A stretch of DNA of 64,000 nt from Blastobasis lacticolella. Lineage: Eukaryota > Arthropoda > Insecta > Lepidoptera > Blastobasidae. A program made the position numbers and the translations under genes. Positions within the stretch are counted from its first letter, which is position 1; the number at the start of each line of letters is the position of its first letter. The stretch spans positions 35,337,708 to 35,401,707 of the forward strand of contig LR990039.1 of NCBI GenBank assembly GCA_905147135.1, in the 5' to 3' direction. The notes under the pieces were generated by a model. It ran no database searches. It saw only the letters and a list, made by a program, of their open reading frames with translations, and was not told the origin of the DNA. Below are positions 40,917 through 53,616 of this stretch, one piece after another.

Positions 40917-41269
40917 TAATGCAGTCGGTGCTCGGGATATGCCGGTGTCCCGCCCACAGATGGGAGCCTTTTCATATTTATTAATTGGTAATATTTATTA
41001 CATGTCAGTTGTTATAGATACAAAAATGTCACAAATTACAAAAAGTAATACATTAATTAAACGTTATCAAATATCCCACAAATAAAAAAAAATTACCTAT
41101 TATAAGTACAAGTCATCATGCATTATCTATAAGTAATGTAAAAAATAAATAATCAAATTAAATTAAAATGTCCATTTGTAATTAAAAATTCGCATTACAT
41201 TTCATTGTAATAAATTAAGTCAATATTCATTAATAATTATCCTCATTATTGTCAAAAATAATAACATGT

Positions 41270-42024
41270 GTTAGTCGAAATGACCAAGCTTGTAAGACGT
41301 TTGCTCAATTAGCCACCACTTCAGTTTTCTTATGAAGACACTGTCACTGGTAGCCTCGGTTATGTACTAAGGAACGCGATTATACACTTTGGGGCCCATT
41401 ACGTAGGTTACTTTATTTGACTTTGCCAGTTTGCGTGGAATAGGCACGAGGTCCGCCTTGTTGCGAGTATTGTATGAGTGGACATCCTCATTTCTCGTAA
41501 GAGCGAAAGATTATTCCTTACAAACAAAGCCGTTTGAAAATGCGTACCATCTCGACGCTAGATAGTCTCCATAGCACGAAGCACACACCACTCAGCCGTT
41601 CTAAGTGTTGCTCCACGTCAAGCACCTATCGAAATGGAACCCCAAAAAATTGGTGGATTCGACTTACTCGACACATGTCCCACAAGTACTCTCAGTGGCT
41701 TACCTTTCTTCCTGACAGCTCAAAGCGCAAGAAGTGTGTCTTTGTCAGGTTTAAGACAAACCCGTGAAGTCGTAACCACTGAAACACCCGCGTAGCGGTT
41801 TCCGTGAGCCTATCCTCGAGAGCCCCAAGTGATTGAGTAGTAACAGCATCAGCATACATATAAACATCCCCGGTGCTTACTGCATCTGGAAGGTCGTTAA
41901 GAAGAAGGGTAAACAATATATTTGAAATGGATGAACTGTAGTGGTGCATTTTAGAAGCCAAGACGTCGTGATCCACAATATGAGAAACATCCAACAACAT
42001 TATGTGACCATCACCATTATACAT
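41270..42024 (-). pseudogene. LINE reverse transcriptase C-terminal relic (jockey/CR1-like)
   Basis: On the minus strand, 42,024-41,692 gives LFTLLLNDLPDAVSTGDVYM, then YADAVTT where an intact RT has YADD, and RVFQWLRLHGFVLNLTKTHF. Further on (about 41,500-41,280), YNTRNKADLVPIPRKLAKSN and WWLIEQTSY form the C-terminal tail typical of these LINEs. Frameshifts separate the parts, and the second catalytic Asp is lost, so it is inactive. Confidence 0.7.
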
Positions 42025-42427
42025 GACCTATAAAGTGAAAGCACTGCTTACTACACTACAATGTTTAGTATTCAAAAATGTTGCATTGTTGCATAAATCG
42101 TAATGAAGTATGCACTTACCGGAGGGTATGTCATTATTTGTTTATAACACATACACTAATACGCTATACACTTAAATATTTGTGATCATAGCATTTTGTG
42201 CGGTTTTTTCTAGGCACATGCAAAATATGTACCTATCCTATTTGTGAGCGAGCGGCATCATCCACTGACTGTCACTCACAGTGACAGATAGACAACCAGC
42301 GGCGCTAGCGTCGCGGAGTTCCCTTTCTTTTTTTTTATGGCCTGTGGTGGTGGTGCCGCGGCACCAGAGCATTTTATTTGATTTCTGTACAATTATTGTA
42401 ATATTTAATTTTAAGACATTCATGAGC

Positions 42428-42475
42428 GTTTGTTAAAAACCTAAACTGAATAAAGATGATTTGATTTGATATTGA
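42428..42475 (+). repeat. LINE 3' tail
   Basis: GTTAAAAACCTAAACTGAAT then AAAGATGATTTGATTTGATA, the same tail type as at 26,646. It closes a plus-strand retroposed sequence that probably starts near 42,240. Confidence 0.55.
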
Positions 42476-42725
42476 ATGCCTCTATGGCCCACCGCCACCC
42501 ATGGTCCTACCGACCTCTCGGACCGCGTTAGACCCACGGGAGGTGCGCGCAGTACTTGCTGGTGGCTCTTTCTACAAGCGCACAGCTTGACTCCTACAAG
42601 TTTTCCCTAAGTCCTGTTTGTAACCACTCTCCCCTTTCTGGGGCTCGGTGAGCACAAATAACATTGTCGCCGTCGTACTTAAAGCACATCTTAGTTGCTG
42701 TCACACATCTTTTTCTTTTGCCATG

Positions 42726-43570
42726 CTACACAAAACCTCTTGTAGCGCGCGAAATTCCCCTCCGAAGATATGAGGTCCGCAAATAAATTGCTCCCACCTC
42801 CTTCCGCTCTAACCCCGATAGCATAACGCTACGCTCCGACTCGTACCGCTTGCAAATCCACAGAACGTGGTCCCTCCTTTCCTCCCCATGACCGCACTTG
42901 CACTCAGCTGTCTCGGATAGTCCGAATTTGATAAGCCTGGCGTTAAACCGCCCGTGCCCGGAGAGCATCTGCGAGGTAACATGGTCTGCCTCTACCCACG
43001 TGGCCCTAAGCCGATCCGCCACACGTGGGTAGAAGCGGATCGCCTCCCTTGTATAGCGTCCTGCCAACACTCCTCCCACGCCGCACAAACCTCTTCCAGT
43101 ACCCTTCGCTTCAACGCGCCCAGCTCTTTGCCCCACCTATCACCCTTCGTCGCTTCCACAGTGCCCGCAAGCCGGACCTCTAGATTAGCTGATAGCACTC
43201 CTGCCAAACCGCTAAACCCTCCGTACTTACTGTACGGTACGCATTAGTTAATAGTATGAGCGATCCTTTCGACCTCACAACATACCCGCTCACCCTGTGG
43301 TGCCAGATGGCAGCTGAATAATGGACCGTGGCCACAAACGTACCATGGTAAACAATTTTAAGACCTCGGTACCTGACTCCCCAGCTAGAGGCCGACACCT
43401 TAGACATCTTCCCAAAGCACTTATTAGGTCTTTCCCCGATGTCCGTGGCATGCTCCACGAACGATAAACCGCTGTCAATGGTTACCTCCAAGATGGGGCG
43501 ATGATTTGACCACTAGATCACCCATCTTCACAATTGGGTATCTACCCTTCAACCTTGATTTAAATTTGTA
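42726..43570 (-). pseudogene. R1-type LINE ORF2, 3' segment
   Basis: On the minus strand it encodes the region after the RT core (RLKGRYPIVKMGD, DSGLSFVEHATDIGER, GVRYRGLKIVYHGTFVATV, VLLTNAYRTVST-like) and ends with the C-terminal Cys/His finger (CKCGHGEERRDHVLWICKRY). This is the organisation of R1/TRAS-type elements. Several frameshifts are present. The matching upstream part of the protein lies inverted at 43,632-43,990. Confidence 0.75.
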
Positions 43571-43631
43571 GTTGAATGTGTTTCTCGTATATTGTATTTT
43601 TGCCATACGAATAAATAAATAAATTTATAGG

Positions 43632-43990
43632 CTGCTTGTATCGTACTTCGCTAACAGGCGAGTAGGCCTATTCGTGAGGGACAAAGAGGCGTGGAAGGTG
43701 CCGACCATGGGCTGCCCTCAAGGCTCAGTGTTAGCGGTGTTAGGACCCACATTGTGGAACGTCTTGCTCGATGACCTGCTCCGCATGCCCGTCTAGCGGG
43801 GCGTAACCTTTGTGGCATACGCGGACGATGCCACTATTATCAAAGAGGAATCGTCGAGGGCGCAAATGGAAGAAAAATTCCGGTTGTCCGCTTACCATAC
43901 CAATTCCGGCTTACCCTGGCGGCGGAGTGGGGGGCTAGAAATAGGTTATCATTTTCTCCAGCCAAATCGGCGGCAATCTTGAAATTCATA
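43632..43990 (+). pseudogene. R1-type LINE RT core, inverted 5' segment
   Basis: The plus strand encodes SYFANRRVGLFVRDKEAWKV, PTMGCPQGSVLAVLGPTLWN, a stop, then VTFVAYADDATIIKEES with the intact YADD catalytic motif. After a frameshift near 43,890 it continues EWGARNRLSFSPAKSAAI. Its protein end meets the protein start of the minus-strand segment at about 43,570, so both come from one element whose 5' part was inverted on insertion. Confidence 0.75.
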
Positions 43991-44390
43991 ATTTTCCTGC
44001 ACATTGACATGTAAACAATAAGTAAATCGGTTCACAGAGACGTTGCCGTTCCGTGCTACAACATGGCTTGTAAGATGAAGGAGGCTATGATTATAGTCAT
44101 TGGATGCATATTTCAAATAATAATTATTTTCATATTTCGTAATAGTATTGTAAGCCTCACTCAACTACTGCTACTTCGAGCTCCTGAATTTTTCTGGGCT
44201 TTTTTATAATTTTCAATATGCAACTCAATGTTTTTAATTTTTTGGTGCAATTGACCTCTGTCATTTTGAAGTTCTAAATATTCATGTTGCTAAATGTTTC
44301 ATTTAATTGTAAGTAATCAGCTTTATAGAAGTGATATTTTTTTATGGAATTGTTAACCATGCTGCTCACACCTCTAGAGAATGGTATAAA

Positions 44391-45355
44391 TCTACACTAA
44401 TATTATAAAGAGGAAAGATTTGTACCTATTTTTGTATGTTTGTATGTTTGTATTGAATAGGCTTCGCAACTACTGGACCGATTTCAAAAATTCTTTCACC
44501 GTTGGGAAGCTACACTATCCGCGGGTGACATAGGCTATATTATATTTTCTAAAAAATTACGGATCATTAATAAAACTCCAATAATGTAACCCAAGGTGTA
44601 AAAAATACCCAAAAAATTCCTTACATCGCGTGCGCTGCTAAAACTATTGATGATAGAACAAAGTAATGTACTACGACTTTGCAGAACACATCATTATCTA
44701 CAAAAAGTGTCACGACAGTATATGTCTAACTATTATAGTTATGTCACAATAAGTGTTCTTTTATTTTCAAAATTTAATTGAAATGCCGCCGCTACAAAAC
44801 GCTCTTTATTTGTACCTTGGTATTAATCCTCATCAAAATAAATTACTTCATATTCACGACTGCTTCAATACCTTTATATAATTTTTTGAATTATTCAATT
44901 CAGACATTCCATTCGAAAGATATCACGAGTTTAAAAATGTGAATATTAGAAAAAAGTCGCGTGTTCGCCGCTCAGTCCGCGCGGCTATCTAGGCAGCACG
45001 GGGTACGTACGGGAGGGGAGTCAATGTCAAGAAATACGGCCGTCAGGAGCCGGGTCGCCCCCTTCCCTCTAAAATGGTTGAGGAGACGGTTGGAACTTTT
45101 GTGATCGTAATATAGTGTCCTGTTTGTAACGGGACACTACTCAGTACATACTTAAGTATAATATAATTACTTCATATTATAAAACGAAGTCCCACGCCGT
45201 GTCTTACTGTCATTCTGTACGCGATAAACGGATTTTCATGCGGTATTCACACACAGACTACATAGTGCGGTTTTAGACAACGTGATTCATGACGAAGGTT
45301 CAGGTGTATAATTTGTTAAGGTTTACTACCCGTGCGAAGCCGGGGCGGGCCGCTA
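44391..45355 (+). mobile_element. Non-autonomous Helitron
   Basis: Begins TCTACACTAATATTATAAAG after an A and ends GCGAAGCCGGGGCGGGCCGC then TAG before a T (CTAG|T). TTTGTATGTTTGTATGTTTG near the start and CGCGGGTGACATAGGCTATA further in are typical of lepidopteran Helitrons. The interior (965 bp in all) has no Rep/helicase gene; a small stem, AGTGTCC...GGGACACT, lies at about 45,113-45,138. Confidence 0.75.
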
Positions 45356-45739
45356 GTGCATGATAAGGTGGATGGTGTATATCTACTGGGATGGATAATA
45401 GTTATTTACTGAAGAAACTTTGCAGTTAACGTTATTTGACAAACATAGATCGAGTGTCCTGTCGTCATGATTAACGACAAATTATTGTTGAAATAAATCA
45501 TTAATGATCATATAATTTCTTAATTGGTCACATAAGTTGGAGCTTCCAGCGCAATTCAATCGAGCGTCTAATCAATTGGATGGCGTCACCCAGTTTACTT
45601 GGGGTAGATTATAATCCCTGGTTAAAAGCGTTTTATTAATACTTTTTGCTCTTATTATTTGATTAATGGTTTCAAAGTATAGATATACATACACTACTAT
45701 AGGTGATTTATCTGGAATGTAGACAGTGCTAAGTGCTAG

Positions 45740-46770
45740 AGGTGAGATTCCCTCTTTTTTGAGTCAAATATATCAATCGCGGCTATCTCAAAATACTTAG
45801 ATATATGCTGTTGATTGGGTGGAATTATATGCGGTTGGGTTTGGGATACTTCAGAACGGCCACGAGAACACCACCTCCACCAGATATGCCTGTCATTTTA
45901 AGGTCTCTATCACACCTAAATACGTTATATCGTTTGTCAATAAATTCAGCCATGTTTCTGTTAGAATTATAATATCATACGAGTTGGAAAAATATTAATA
46001 TATATTGTTTGTAGTTTAGTCCGCAGTCTGCAGTCTGCAGTATTGATATATTGAAAGATTGTTAGTAGCCATAGAAATGATTTTTATAAATAATAGTGTA
46101 AATGGCATTGTTTTATTGTGCTTGAATTTAGCCGTCCTGTGTATCTGTTTATAACAAGTAAAGGAAGACGATCGCATCTTCTTCAGGCAAGACAAGACAA
46201 ATATACAACAATATGTAGTGGGACGAGTACATCTTAACCTAAAATTAGCGGACAGTATTGTTTTCATTATTAGGAGTATTATTACACTTAATTTTGTCGA
46301 TATCCTTAACTGAACGAATGGCAGTAATTGCGGAATTATCAGATTTACGTATAAGTATCGAAGAATGTTTAATCCAAACATATTTGTTATTTTCCCTTTT
46401 TGCTGCTTCACGTGTCTCTCGAAAAAGCTGCTTGTTACGAAGGGTTCGATGTTCGTCCAAAAAGACTTTAAGGGGGCCTCCCAGAAATATCAATATCAGT
46501 TGATTTTAACCGTTTCTTCAATCTGTACGCTGATATCACATTATCACGTAAGACTCGAGAGCATAGTTTAACAATGATATTCTTGGGTCTCTTATTTTCT
46601 AACGCGTGTGGAACTTGGTGAACTGCAATCCATATCCAATCTGATACCCTATGCTCTCTACTAAAGTGATAAAATTCTCCACTGGTCTCTCGGGCACGTT
46701 CATAATCTCAATGTTGCATTGTCTCACCTGCTGTTCGAGTGAATCCAACTTGGCGTCTTGGCGTACTTAA
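45740..46770 (-). pseudogene. LINE ORF1 C terminus and ORF2 endonuclease start, decayed
   Basis: On the minus strand, 46,770-46,245 reads LDSLEQQVRQCNIEIMNVPE, then SAYRLKKRLKSTDIDISG, then KVFLDEHRTLRNKQLFRETR and KYVWIKHSSILIRKSDNSA. This is a coiled-coil ORF1 whose end resembles the C-terminal domain of baculovirus FP proteins, as seen in several insect LINEs. At about 45,990-45,740 it continues YDIIILTETWLN and RCDRDLKMTGISGGGGVLVA, the N-terminal part of an APE endonuclease. Frameshifts break both and the RT is absent. Confidence 0.65.
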
Positions 46771-47198
46771 AGTGTTTTTGTGTCTTCTTTGTTTTTAATA
46801 GAAAGAGTGTCGAGCTGTTGTATAAGGTTGTTGCATTTTTTAATGCTTATGTGCTCAGGTTACTTACTGGTTCGCAATATCCTTTTTGTTTTGGTAGGGT
46901 AATACATGTTTGCCACCGTGAAGCAGCTAAGGCGCTACAAAACGGATGGTGTCTAATCGTACGCCAGTATCTCAGCGCTGAATAGCTGCCTCAAGCGCTC
47001 CAATGCAGGTATAACATCGGTTCGAGACGAGATAGAATTCCACTTTTCAGCATGATTTAGATGAAGTTATTTTAAGCGAATATCACAAACATGCCAGAAG
47101 CACTTCTATCTTAACGATTTATCACTGTTTTCGTGTAATTTGTACTCAAGGCACAATATTAAATTTATTTTGCGTAAGTGTAATGTAGCAGCTACAAC

Positions 47199-47477
47199 TC
47201 ATTGCGGGTAGGTGTATGTATTACAGACTTCTTTACCGTGGCCTACTATTCCACATTTTCCGCACACGGGTTCCTTACCCTTGCAAAATTTTGCTGCATG
47301 TCCATAGTCCTGGCATCGGTTACAGCACGACACGTTCAGGAAATCACATACCAAATACCTTTGGAGGTTCTGAGCAATTGATGAGTTGTAACGTTGCACA
47401 TACCATGGCACGTTATACGACGTTCCTTTGTATTTTTTATTTTTTGTTATAAAGCCTCCCAGCACGTCAAACCTCAA
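47199..47477 (-). pseudogene. Zinc-knuckle (gag/ORF1-like) fragment
   Basis: 92 codons on the minus strand with two CCHC knuckles, CCNRCQDYGHAAKFC and CGKCGIVGHGKEVC, separated by a short basic link. Such pairs bind element RNA in LINE ORF1 and gag proteins. The equivalent stretch in the second unit (about 48,110-48,010) is frameshifted. No complete ORF1 surrounds it. Confidence 0.6.
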
Positions 47478-48797
47478 ATTCCAAATTATTTAAAAATGTA
47501 TCTATCCTTTTTCATCTTATCTATTTACTATATCTGTAACCCTTTCTAGCGCTCTACTTGCGTTTCGCGGTAGACGCCAAAAAGGACGCCACCCGCTCTA
47601 TTTTGGCGCGATAAAGTTTGCGCAGGCGCGAGCCTGTGTTGCCACTTTTCCACCACTTCTCAGGCATTATGCCAAATTTTAGACATAATGTCTGGGTATT
47701 ACAATAATAATAATATTTATTTAAAGTGTTCACAATTATTATTATCTAAAAGTTTAAAGATGTTCAAGGATGTTCAGTCTTAAATCAACTAAATCAACTG
47801 CCTCATGAAGAGCATTTAAATGGCCTACTAGAGCATGGACAGTGGGCAAGACATCTGCACAATCACGTTCTTTTAAATTATTCTTTCCAATACTATAAGT
47901 ATTATCAAAACCTTTGGTTCTTTTCATTAAAGGTTTTGGCAAAACATTGTCATCTAAAATCTTAAACCCACTGTTTATGGAATAAGTCCTTTTACGTATG
48001 TATGGATTTATTACAGACTTCTTTACTGTGGCCAACTGTTTTACATTTTCCGCACACGTGTTTACGCCTTGCAAAATTTTGCTGCATGTCCATAGTGCTG
48101 GCATCGGTTACAGCACGACACGTTTAGGAAATCACATGCCAAATACCTTTGGAGGTCTTGAGCAGGAGATGAGTTGAAACGTTGCACGTACCATGGCACG
48201 TTATACGACGTTCCTTTTTTATTTTTTTGATAAAGCCTCCCAGCACGTCAAACATCAAAATTCAAAATTATTTAAAAATGTATCTATCCTTTTTCATCTT
48301 ATCTATTTACTATCTCTGTATCCCTTTTTAGCGCTGTACTTGCGTTTCGCGGTAGATGCCAAAAAGGACGCCACCCGCTCTATTTTGGCGCGATAAAGAT
48401 TGCGCAGGCGCGAGCTTGTGTTGCCACTTCTCCGGCGTTGTGCCAAATTTGTCTGGGTATTACAATAATAATAATATTTATTTAAAGTTATCACAACGAA
48501 TTACACACATTTATAAAATTACATATTAGGATAATCATTACCACTGCACATTACTTTTGTTTATCACGTCTTCAAGGGTGTTCAATCTTAAATCAACTAA
48601 ATCAACTGCCTCATGAGGTCTACTAGAGCATGGACAGTGGGCAAGACATCTGCATAATCACACTCTTTTCAATTATTCTTCATAAATGCTATAAGTATTA
48701 TCAAAACTTTTGGTTCTTTTCATAAGAGGTTCTGGCAAAACATTGTCATCTAAAATCTTAAGCCCACTGTTTATGGGATTAGTCCTTTTACGTCCCA
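47221..48797 (-). repeat. Head-to-tail pair of ~790-bp retroelement-derived units
   Basis: 47,221-48,010 and 48,011-48,797 align along almost their whole length (both start TTACAGACTTCTTTAC and share CACCCGCTCTATTTTGGCGC) with several per cent divergence and small indels. In minus-strand terms each unit has a TTTAAATAAATATTATTATT 3'-end-like tract followed by a GC-rich leader, so the end of one unit runs into the start of the next. Coding remnants (zinc knuckles) sit at the left of each unit. Confidence 0.7.
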
Positions 48798-48929
48798 CCC
48801 ATGTGATGGTACCATTAGTATAACACACATATGTTTCCATATCTTGCTTCCTAGGTTGTAGACGATATTTTAATTAATATTTGAATGCATAATACTATTC
48901 CAATATGCAATCTAGTATGAAGCTGAGCG

Positions 48930-50707
48930 TTTGAGCAAATATTTATCTTTACAGTTCTTTCTGAATTCAAGTTTAACAGCTGTTAGGGAGGTAAATAGCT
49001 GGCTCTCGAATTGTCGTCCTTGGTCGGTTGTGATGGTTGGTGTGACAGCCAAAACGGGTTATCCAATGTTCGTAAATTACTTTCGCCACGTCTTCGGCGG
49101 TGATTTCTTCGGTAGGTATTGCATCGGGCCATCTTGTAAGTCGGTCGATGAGATAGCGGTAGCCGTGCTACGGAGGGGGTAGCGGTCCGACTATGTCGAT
49201 GTAGATGTGATGAAATCTGTCTGCCGGTGGGATCGAAGACAGTTCGCTTTAAATGTGACGGTGTATCTTACATTATTGGCAGCGTAGGCATTGTTTGGCC
49301 CAGGTGCCGACGTCCTTGTTCATCGATGTCCAAAACTATTTCTGCGTGACAAGCTTGCGGGTGGTGCGTACTCCTGGGTGGCTGATGTTATAGACTGCAT
49401 CGAATGCTATCTTGCGGTACGGCAGCGGTAGGTATGGTCGCACGTGTTGAATAGACGTCTCGCAGTATAGAGTAGTGTTCGAGTTAGGTAAAGTAATTTT
49501 ACGTAGGCATAAATTACTTTGTTTCTCTAGCTTCGTTATCGTGCTGTCTCTTTCTTGCACTCTTGCGATTTCTTCGTAATTGAGTGTCGTTGGACAGGCG
49601 ATGGTTTCGACGCGGCTGAGACGTCAGCGACGACGTTATCTTTTCCAGTCACGTGACGAATGTCGGTGATGAATTGCAGTTGACGTGCTCGGCGCGGTAG
49701 CTCGGATGGCGATGGCGACTTGTGTAGTACGTAGGTAAACGGCTTGTGATCGGTGAATACTATGGTTTCTCTTCCTTCTAACATTTTTCTCCGTTTTGAA
49801 TGCTGGCTTTACAGGCTTCGAATGCAGATGTTGATTGGTCGTCCTGTTTTCTTTCCGTTTTGTCTTTCTTCTTCGAATTGTGTAGATGATTGTTGAGCGG
49901 GGCTTGAATGGTAGCGGCTTTAGGTATGATCTCTCGGTAAAAGTTGAGCATGCCGAGGAATCGTTGTAGCTCTTCGAATGTCTTCGGTTTCGGAAAATCG
50001 GCGATTGTATTGATTTTCTCTCGTGGCCGCTTGATTCCGTGCTTTGAGACGTGGTACCCGAGGAAGTTGACTTCGCCTTTGCCGAACACGCATTTCGAAG
50101 GGTTGATAGTGATGCCGTATTCTTTTAGTCGTTGTAGGACTGTGACCGAATGTGTTTCCGGTGCTCATTCATCTTCAGTTCGGGAAGCGATGAGGAGATC
50201 GTCGACGAATCTAAAGTCGTACTCTAGCCCTCGCAGTACTTCGTAGACGAACCGCTGAAATGTTTGCCCGGGGCCGGGGCATATGCGTGGGAACTCGAAC
50301 GATCCGAACGGTGGTATTATTGCTGTTTTTTCAATGTCTTCTTCCTTGATTGGTAATTGTTGATAAGCTCGGTTCAAATCGAGTGTAGAGAAGACTTGAC
50401 AACCGGCGAGGTGGTAGGTAAAATCTTTGATGCGTGGTATCGGGTAGCGGTCGGGCTTCGTAATACTGTTTAGGCGTCGGTAGTCGCCGCAAACTCGCAG
50501 GTCACCGTTTTTCTTCGGTACGATGTGTAAAGGTGCCCACGAGCTCTTGCTCGGCCGGCACAAACCTTGACAGATCATATTTTGGAATTCGTTCTTGACT
50601 CGATCGTAACGATTGTGCGGTATGGGGCGGGCTCTGCAGTACAACGGTGGTCCGAAGGTCTCGATGAAATACGAGTATTCCACGTTGTGTTTGGGGTTAA
50701 GTTTCAT
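48930..50707 (-). pseudogene. Gypsy (Ty3-type) pol relic: RT, RNase H, integrase
   Basis: The minus-strand RT has RVCGDYRRLNSITKPDRYP, FSTLDLNRAYQQLPI and FRFVDDLLIAS (the YxDD site reads FVDD). A frame change leads to VNFLGYHVSKHGIKRPREK (about 50,070). RNase H shows VFTDHKPFTYVLHK and GKDNVVADVSA (about 49,760-49,600), and integrase remnants include CLRC near 49,270 and ITTDQGRQFESQL near 49,030. At least four frameshifts are needed to read through. No LTRs were found at either end, so the copy is truncated and dead. Confidence 0.82.
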
Positions 50708-50834
50708 CGAAGTGATGTGAGTGATTCCAGGGAAATCTGCTAGAATGCTGTGATAGGACTGTTGCAGGTCGATGCTTCGAACTGTAGGTATTTTCGTGTG
50801 ACAAACTGGTGCGTTGACTGCTAGGTTTGTGACG

Positions 50835-51382
50835 TCATCGATTAGTCCTCTGCACGTGCGTTCCTACCAACGCGATGTCCCCAATGTTCAATCTGGGGAT
50901 ATTGCTCGACATTATCCCCAGAACTCCTTCCCCCGCAGCAGAAACCATTTCCATTGGGTGTTCCTTGGTAGCCTTCAACAAGGAACTACCGGCTACCGTT
51001 GCATCACCGTGCTCCATTGCCACTGCAACACCTCCTGCCACACCAGAGCCCCCCACCACGGTTGCAAGGACCATTATTTTTGCTTTGCTCCTCGTCATAA
51101 GCTTCGGGCGATTAGCCCCTTGAACCCCCTGCGGGGAGGTTAACCCCCTTTTTGCCCCTACCTCAGTGCCGTCTACTCCTCCGGGACCACTAAACCTGGT
51201 GAAGGAGTCCGCAGCTGCACCTGTTGCGGGATATGTCCCGCCTTATCACCTATCTCCATCAACGCAGAGGGCTCCTCCTGTCTTCGTTCCAACACCTTCT
51301 CGAAAACCTCTCTCCCTATCCCTGTCCTCGTCCATCTCCCCTGGGAGCTCCACTCGCCCTTAAGTAAATACTGCGCAAACAA
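50835..51382 (-). other. GC-rich open frames, unassigned
   Basis: Two minus-strand frames (51,382-51,173 and 51,098-50,835), the second starting MTRSKAKIMVLATVVGGSGV and rich in Gly, Ala and Val. GC content is higher than the surroundings. It may be the first ORF of an R1/jockey-like LINE whose remainder is missing, or noise. I recognise no domain. Confidence 0.25.
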
Positions 51383-51639
51383 AAAAAACGTTCTACCACT
51401 TATTGAGATTATCTACCCCCAAAAACCATAAGCCCGGCGGCACGCGCACCCGCACGCACCACCCAGCCTACCCGCGTCGCCCCCTGAGCTCGGAACAAAT
51501 AATTAAAAAGAATGTCGTCTGTCTGTCAGTATGCCGCTTCAGTTAGGAAAATGACCATCTGTGGGAGAAAGAAACAGCAAGAAACCCACAGGTACATTTA
51601 AATATGATCACATTGCATTGATACATTTGTCAATTTAAT

Positions 51640-51820
51640 TTGAGGGAGCCTGTCAAAAAAATGGTACAGCAAATGCAGGCCAGTCCACCAAGGCAGCACT
51701 CGTTCACGAGCATGACGCAGGGCCCAGCCATTGCCCAATAAACCATATTTGAGGGAAGAGAACGACCCGACCCCCACGCCACTACCAAGCAGACTTTTAA
51801 GTGAGCATGCACTGCCAATG
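51640..51820. repeat. Interspersed repeat family B, copy 1
   Basis: AGTCCACCAAGGCAGCACTCG through AACCATATTTGAGGGAAGAG to AAGCAGACTTTTAAGTGAGC. A close second copy lies at 63,316-63,450. Non-coding; the class is unknown. Confidence 0.7.
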
Positions 51821-52019
51821 CCGTACATATTTAAAAAATATTTGTTATTCAATGACTATTCCACATCAAATCATCCTCACCCAATTTACAAAATTGTAAA
51901 TTTATAAATAACGTCCTATTTCGAAGAGCTACTAGCTACTCCATACATTTTTGTAATTGATATATTCATCAATTTAATAATAGGCTTTTGTCATTAAAGT
52001 TGTTTGCCTTGGACTATGA

Positions 52020-52170
52020 CATGGGATCGTCGAAGAGGTCTTAAAGGTCTCTTCAGAGGCGGGCAACGCATTAGTAGCGCCTCTGGTGTTGCTGATGTCC
52101 ATAGGTGGCGGTGACCACTTTCCATCAGGTAGCCTGCTTGCCTGTTTGTGGGCCGTATAACATAAAAAAA
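52020..52170 (+). repeat. Interspersed repeat family C, copy 1
   Basis: GGACTATGACATGGGATCG ... TCTTCAGAGGCGGGCAACGC ... CACTTTCCATCAGGTAGCC ... GCCGTATAACATAAAAAAA. A second full copy is at 57,565-57,732 and a partial one at 52,545-52,602. Ending in an A-run after GTATAACAT suggests a retroposed SINE-like sequence. Confidence 0.7.
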
Positions 52171-53616
52171 TCCTAGGGCTATCCGGTGTCCTAATGAGTT
52201 ATGTGCATTTGTTAAACACTAACCGATGCTCTTAGGGTGAAGGAAATTTTAAATTTTAAAAATAGGTATTTCGTAACACTTATATCAACTAAGTCAAGCC
52301 AGTGACTCCTCTCAACCAATTTTCTGTGCCCAATCTGGGTCCATGTTGATTCTTATCATTATTATAACATCTATATGTAATACATGCGAAATAAAGAAAT
52401 TGAAATTATCGTGAGGAACCCTGCACATTCAAGCGACAGAATGTATAACTATGACCATAACATCTAAGATTCATGCATTTAGGGCGCGGATGCAGTAAGT
52501 CAGATGGCAGCGCTCCCATGACTGTAATTGCCATGCCATTGCCATAGAAGAAATTCCATCAGGTGGCCCGCTTGCCTATTTGTCTGCCGTATAACATAAA
52601 GATCCATATAATTTAAAGTAAATAAGGAAAAGTAGGAAAGCGGACCCAGCCCCTGGCCCTCTTCCGCCATGCGGGTGCACAACCGGGATTGATGCCCACA
52701 TGATATGATGAGGATTATGGTGATGACATTAATGTCATCACCGGTGCGTTTCAAACGGTCATAGTCTTCAGGCCAGAAGTTCTTCACTCTTTCAGCCTGG
52801 TTCAGAAATTTCGTTCTTCACATTAGTTACTGGTACTATTTGAAACTTTGTCCGCAGGCATCCATTCAAAATATACTAGTAGTTGTATACGAAACGGCGG
52901 TTCTGCAACCACATTTCAACACTACCACGCGTGCGTTTCCCGCTCGGATCCACTACCATCCGGCTGTGAGTATTCCTTAGGCACTAATATACAGGGTGTT
53001 TCATAATACATGTATAAAGCCGTGAACTGGATGGAGTGATAAACGTATTAAAACGATAGGTACAATTATTTTTTTCGTGCGTGGAATAGTTACCGAGAAA
53101 ATGACTATCGAACTTTTTCTTTTTCAATGTCGATAATCACATTTTGAAAACGAAAGACCGCATATCTAGAAATCAGTTGTAATAGATCACTCAAGTTCAT
53201 AATCAGGTCAATCAACTGAATAATACAATTTTACCAGTTACAGATAGGATATAGGTTTTGTGCCTTTAAGTCTTTTCTACCTACCGTTTCATGTGAGTTT
53301 TAAAATTCAATCTAAAGATCACTACGATCAATACCTCAAGTGGCTGGTTAATAAAATTATTATTACAAGCAGCTCGTGAGCAGCCCGGCACAAAAACAAG
53401 ACATTTCGATGTTTGTTTCTACTTTAATTTATTTGTTTTTTTGTTGCCTTCAACACAATGTTGCACCTAGGTACATAGTCTTCAAACTAATTGCGAAAAC
53501 ACAATAAACATTAATAGGCAAAAAAGTAACAGCTTGATTTCGCGTCTGCGCCATATCTTCTATTGTACTAGGCAGTCATGACTGAAGCAGGTGGACTATG
53601 TACGGGATACTGATAT

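Noticed and set aside
42954..43247. 97-codon plus-strand frame
   Set aside because: Antisense shadow of the R1-type LINE segment, which shows conserved motifs on the minus strand.
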